DNA of 64,000 nucleotides, from NCBI GenBank assembly GCA_034401795.1, contig CM067372.1, positions 35,342,351 to 35,406,350 on the forward strand. The letters run 5' to 3'. A program made the translations under genes and the position numbers. Shown here piece after piece: positions 60,520 through 64,000 of this stretch (position 1 is the stretch's first letter; each line of letters starts with the position of its first letter). The notes below the pieces were generated by a model, which saw only the letters and a list, made by a program, of their open reading frames with translations, was not told the DNA's origin and ran no database searches. The stretch is from Chaetoderma sp. LZ-2023a. Its lineage: Eukaryota; Mollusca; Caudofoveata; Chaetodermatida; Chaetodermatidae.

Positions 60520-61092
60520 AAGTGAAGTTTATTCGATATCAAATGTCAGCAGAGTTGTGGCCCTTGGAAATCTTCTGAAACATTGGAACCAAGGGGGGGG
60601 GTGTGTGGGATAAATAATACTTTGGTGGACTGTTTCATCATATTTAGAGCGTATGACCTCAGTTTGGCCGGTGAGTACCTTGGAACGCCACCTACCAATC
60701 ATATAAAAACTATGTCAGTCTGATCTACTTTCTTGAGAATATAGGTCAACGGTAAGTTTTTCCATTGGAACATAATTATCGTGAAATATTCAGCCATCGG
60801 TTGTTGTCTTACTTTGAGATATATGCACCAAATCATGGCAAAATGTTCCTTTAAACAACTTACATCAGCATACAACCTATATTCTGCAGAAAATAGGTCA
60901 GACTGACATAGATTTTATGTGGTTAGCAGGGATGGACCAAGGTACTCATCGGCTAAACATGAGGTCAAAAGCTATGACGAAACAGTCCACTAAAGTGTCA
61001 TTTATCTATATCTATTGGTTCCAATACTTCAAAAAATTTCCAAATGCCATAACTTTCGCATTTGACATCCAATAAACTTCATTTTTCACAGG
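60520..61092. mobile_element. Fold-back element with about 230-bp arms
   Basis: The left arm (from GTGAAAGTGAAGTTTATTCG through TTGGAACCAA, TGGACTGTTTCATCATA, ATGTCAGTCTGATCTA) is complementary, with scattered mismatches, to the right arm (TAGGTCAGACTGACAT ... TTGGTTCCAATACTTC ... AATAAACTTCATTTTTCAC). The centre is near 60,800. A third, direct copy of part of the arm (GCAAAACGTTCCTACTAGC / GCAAAATGTTCCTTTAAAC) suggests a nested origin. Confidence 0.75.
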
Positions 61093-61500
61093 GTCACTCA
61101 TCTCTCGAGGCCAGAGCAAGTGACCATTTTTCGTCTCAGAACTGGACATAACAGACTAAACCAACACATGTACAGGCGGTTCCACCTTACGACATCGACC
61201 CCTTGTCCTTGTGGAGAAGCAGAACAGCCCACAGAGCACATACTTCAATGTTGCCGTACGTATTAGCTGTTGAGAGAAGGGATCTGGCCTTTGTCAACCT
61301 CTTTTCTTGAAAAGCTGTATGGGCCTGTGGAAGAACTGCAGAAAACCACAGATTTCATCTTGAGAACGGCTCTCCAAGTGTGGTACCAGCGATCGAAAAG
61401 AAGAAGAACAGGGTCACTCGATTCCATGTCAGTAGGAACATGTGTACCAGATTTGGTTTCAATCCATCAAGAAATAACGGAATAATATAAAAATGAATTA
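61093..61500 (+). pseudogene. LINE ORF2 C-terminal relic (RNase H-adjacent Cys domain)
   Basis: The + frame reads HLSRPEQVTIFRLRTGHNRL, NQHMYRRFHL, PCPCGEAEQPTEHILQCC, an in-frame TAG near 61,262, then LLREGIWPLSTSFLEKLYGP. The RTGHN segment followed by CPCG ... EHILxxC is the characteristic end of LINE proteins that carry RNase H. Truncated at 5' against the fold-back element and disabled by the stop. Confidence 0.72.
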
Positions 61501-61562
61501 AAACTTCAATACGACCCAAGTTGCGAGACCAGAGTATTCATGAGCGCCTACAGTTCTTACGT

Positions 61563-61775
61563 TAACCCTTTTACGACGAAGCCGGCAAAGACCGGCCTCT
61601 GCAGGGGTCTTGAGGAATATCCATCTGCAGACCAAGCGAAGACTATTTTTGAAAACTTACCACTGGAATGATTGGTAAATTTTCGAAAATAGTCTTCTCT
61701 TGGCTTGCAAATGGATATTCAATAAGTAAATATTTGAATTTTTTGAACAGGTTTCGTCATTAAAGGGCTAAGGGG
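61563..61775. mobile_element. Hairpin MITE, family 2, copy e (loop shortened)
   Basis: TTAACCCTTTTACGACGAAG start, GGCCTCTGCAGGGGTCTTGA, arms CAAGCGAAGACTATTTTTGA and TCGAAAATAGTCTTCTCTTG meeting at ACTGGAATGATTGGTAAAT: the central GGCTCGG...CCGAGCC stem is deleted. Ends TCGTCATTAAAGGGCTAAG. Confidence 0.8.
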
Positions 61776-62200
61776 CATATAGTCATAGCTAATGACCTAT
61801 ATTAAGTCATCCCTATCTTTAGGGACCACCTTTCATGGAAGGTGTTCGTTATAAACATGTCGCGCTGCCTATTGTGCATTGTAAAAGAATCATAAACCCC
61901 ATTCTCACGATATTCGTGCGGCAAGTGCGTGAGTCTCGCTTGTTCTTCCCCTACTGGTAACCTAGGCAATCTTATCGCATTGTCTTCACATACCGATAAA
62001 CACGGATTCATAGCGCATTGTCGAGGTTACTTCTGAAGAATGGACACATACGCTGTGAGATCTATAACAGTCCTTTGCTCTGCATTGCTTTTGTGTTCCA
62101 AAATTGATTGATTCTACGGCGACGACAATGGCAATGGTGGGACCAAAGATGATGATGAGAACGACGACGATGATGATGATGATGATGATGATTTTTACCA

Positions 62201-62234
<34 letters not shown>

Positions 62235-62574
62235 GGCGATAATTTAATTACTTATAAACTCTGTCTATAGTGTAAAATATTTATTTAATATCTTTTCCCT
62301 CATGTATCAATGTAAAATTGATCTGAGTGTAAGAAAGTTCAATTCAGTTCATTTCAATTCAATATTAATATATAGACGACAAGCATTAGTCATAACTAAG
62401 AATTGACAGAATATCAGCTGATGCTGAACACCGTTGCCTGTCTGTACAGCAACATCGTTCATTGCTCAATGGAACATATTCTTTATTTCGCCAGCAGACC
62501 ACTTATTATTATATAATCGGTATCTGCACGACTATCGCAGAGTAGCCCATTAGTTCTATCCAATGCATGAATCC
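61776..62574. other. Non-coding with (GAT)n and (AAT)n tract
   Basis: GATGATGATG and AATAATAATA runs at about 62,150-62,235; no gene seen. Confidence 0.55.
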
Positions 62575-62800
62575 ATTTCCTCAGTCAATCGTATGACGCC
62601 ATAATCAACTATGTTACGTGTATGATGACGTCATAATCATTACGTCATGAATGATTCGATTTATTCGAATGTTGTTGCCGTATGCAGCAACAGCACCCAG
62701 TCAAATTAGTTTCAAAATATGCAACAGCTTACACGTATAGTTCTATGGCCTATGGCAGCAACATCTCACAGTCAAATAAGTTTCGAAATATTAAACATGA
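62575..62800 (+). mobile_element. CRE/hairpin-family MITE, rearranged
   Basis: TGACGTCA at about 62,625 with CGTCA half-sites, then two partial second-arm segments (CAGTCAAATTAGTTTCAAAA at 62,697 and CAGTCAAATAAGTTTCGAAA at 62,769) each preceded by a GCAGCAACA block; first arm lost. Confidence 0.68.
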
Positions 62801-63314
62801 TGTTTCTTAAATTGTCAAGTCACTAACGTGACGGACATACGTCATTTGCTTGTGACGTCAGCTAACAAGTGAGGTACTTTTACTATGATGTCAGATACTT
62901 GCGCGACAGATCTGACACGTTCATCGTTTATTTATTCTCAGACTTCTTTAAGTTGCCATTTTTATTGAGAGTCAACGATTCTTAAATTCTGTAAAACAGT
63001 TCTTTCATCTCTCGCGATGACGCACGATCCTCGCGCAACGAGGAAACTTAAGAGGGCGTCGAACGAGCATAAATATTTATTAAACAGATCTCGTGCGTAA
63101 GCGCAAATCAATGTTTCCAGAATAACGAAACATACTTATATTTAGAAAATGCGACGAATAATCTGGTCTTTGAATACTTACATACCAATAGTCAAAGAGT
63201 TTCTCAGATTAGTCATTATTCCTGGCTCAGTAAGAAACTATCAATAGAAATGGTCGCAATATCGACTTGCTTTTGGAATATACTAACTTGAATAACCGGG
63301 CTGAATCATACATT
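62801..63314. other. No gene seen
   Basis: One TGACGTCA at about 62,853; otherwise featureless. Confidence 0.4.
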
Positions 63315-63343
63315 ATGTGTGCGTGTGCGTGTGCGTGTGCGAG

Positions 63344-63383
<40 letters not shown>

Positions 63384-63445
63384 TGTGTGTGTGCCTGCAC
63401 GCGCGTTCCCGTCTGTGTGTGCATGTGCATGCACGCGTGTGTGAG
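63315..63445. repeat. (GT/GCGT)n low-complexity tract
   Basis: GTGCGTGTGCGTGTGCGA grading into (GCGT)n and TGTGTGTGCC; the Arg/Cys-Ala-Val frames are artefacts. Confidence 0.93.
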
Positions 63446-63776
63446 TCTGTACATACATATGTTTTCCTAGTTATCCGCCAATAATAATTGTACCACTGTA
63501 CACTGAAGGACCGATGGTCTATTGTGGAAATAAACTACTACTACCTATCAGCTATCCAATGCAATTCACCGTGTTCTTGGCCGCCCGTGACCCGCCCAGG
63601 CACAGTGACCCATAAACCATTCCACATTCTTTGTACCCAGCTAAGCTAAAACAATATACAATAAATATCTTCTAAGTAGTGATATAGGGGGCCTACTTCA
63701 AATAGCGGATGCTATTATTTTCATTTTCTGACTTCTACTCAATAAATAAGCAGCTTACCAGCATCAATACACTGCG
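63446..63776. other. No gene seen
   Basis: Unremarkable sequence leading into the terminal array. Confidence 0.4.
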
Positions 63777-64000
63777 AACACGTGACCTGGCTGACGAATG
63801 ATGACCATTTTTTTAAGATGGTGGTCGCAAAGCCTGCGGACACGTAACTTGTGTGCCGAATGATGACCATTTTTAAGATGGTAGTCGCAAAGCCTGCGGA
63901 CACCTGACTTGGCTGCCGACTGATGACCATTCTTTAAGACGGTGGCCACAAAGCCTGCGGACACGTGACTTGGCTGCCGACTGATGACCATTCTTTAAGA
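63777..64000. repeat. About 61-bp tandem array running off the window end
   Basis: Four units (ACACGTGACTTGGCTGCCGA, CTGATGACCATTCTTTAAGA, TGGTGGTCGCAAAGCCTGCGG) with periods of 60-61 bp; the last continues beyond position 64,000. Confidence 0.92.

Overview
The window looks like nuclear genomic DNA of an invertebrate animal. Coding information is sparse and split by introns, microsatellites are long, and several families of eukaryotic transposons are present. A motif near 43,372 (AGAGGCCCATGGGGCCTG, then a GCTCACCTGG block) reminds me of dispersed repeats in bivalve genomes. That is recollection only, so the lineage is not established.

Host genes: I can support parts of two annexin genes, in tandem on the + strand. 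Gene 1 enters from the left. Its penultimate coding exon is at 3306-3418. Two alternative, phase-compatible last exons follow, at 8129-9499 and 18328-18450. Both encode the end of annexin repeat 4. The second stops where annexins normally stop; the first runs on into a 416-residue tail of degenerate 9-residue repeats. Gene 2 is seen at its 5' end only: exons at 52972-53047, 53468-53562 (95 bp) and 54290-54403 (114 bp) encode repeat 1 and the start of repeat 2, and the rest lies beyond the window. A TATA-like promoter, an ATG-free leader and a two-codon first exon (ATG CCG, then GTAAGT) at 32,508-32,911 may be its start.

Mobile DNA: (1) two inverted copies of an XPG-type-nuclease/CXC DNA transposon, probably Academ-like, at 38,766-42,375 and 46,497-49,054, each with terminal inverted repeats and 3-bp target duplications, plus an older relic at 915-2600; (2) a decayed DIRS-type tyrosine-recombinase retrotransposon on the minus strand at 20,697-24,745; (3) Tc1-like and several LINE relics; (4) a hAT-type MITE with a perfect 8-bp target duplication; (5) many copies of a MITE family carrying TGACGTCA (CRE-like) palindromes and a hairpin core; (6) a second family of near-perfect hairpin MITEs; (7) a fold-back element.

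Tandem repeats: a 2.1-kb satellite of 31-bp units (12,884-14,972), arrays of 50, 29, 23, 45, 45 and about 61 bp, and long (GT)n, (AT)n and trinucleotide tracts. Most remaining space is intron or intergenic DNA in which I see no gene.
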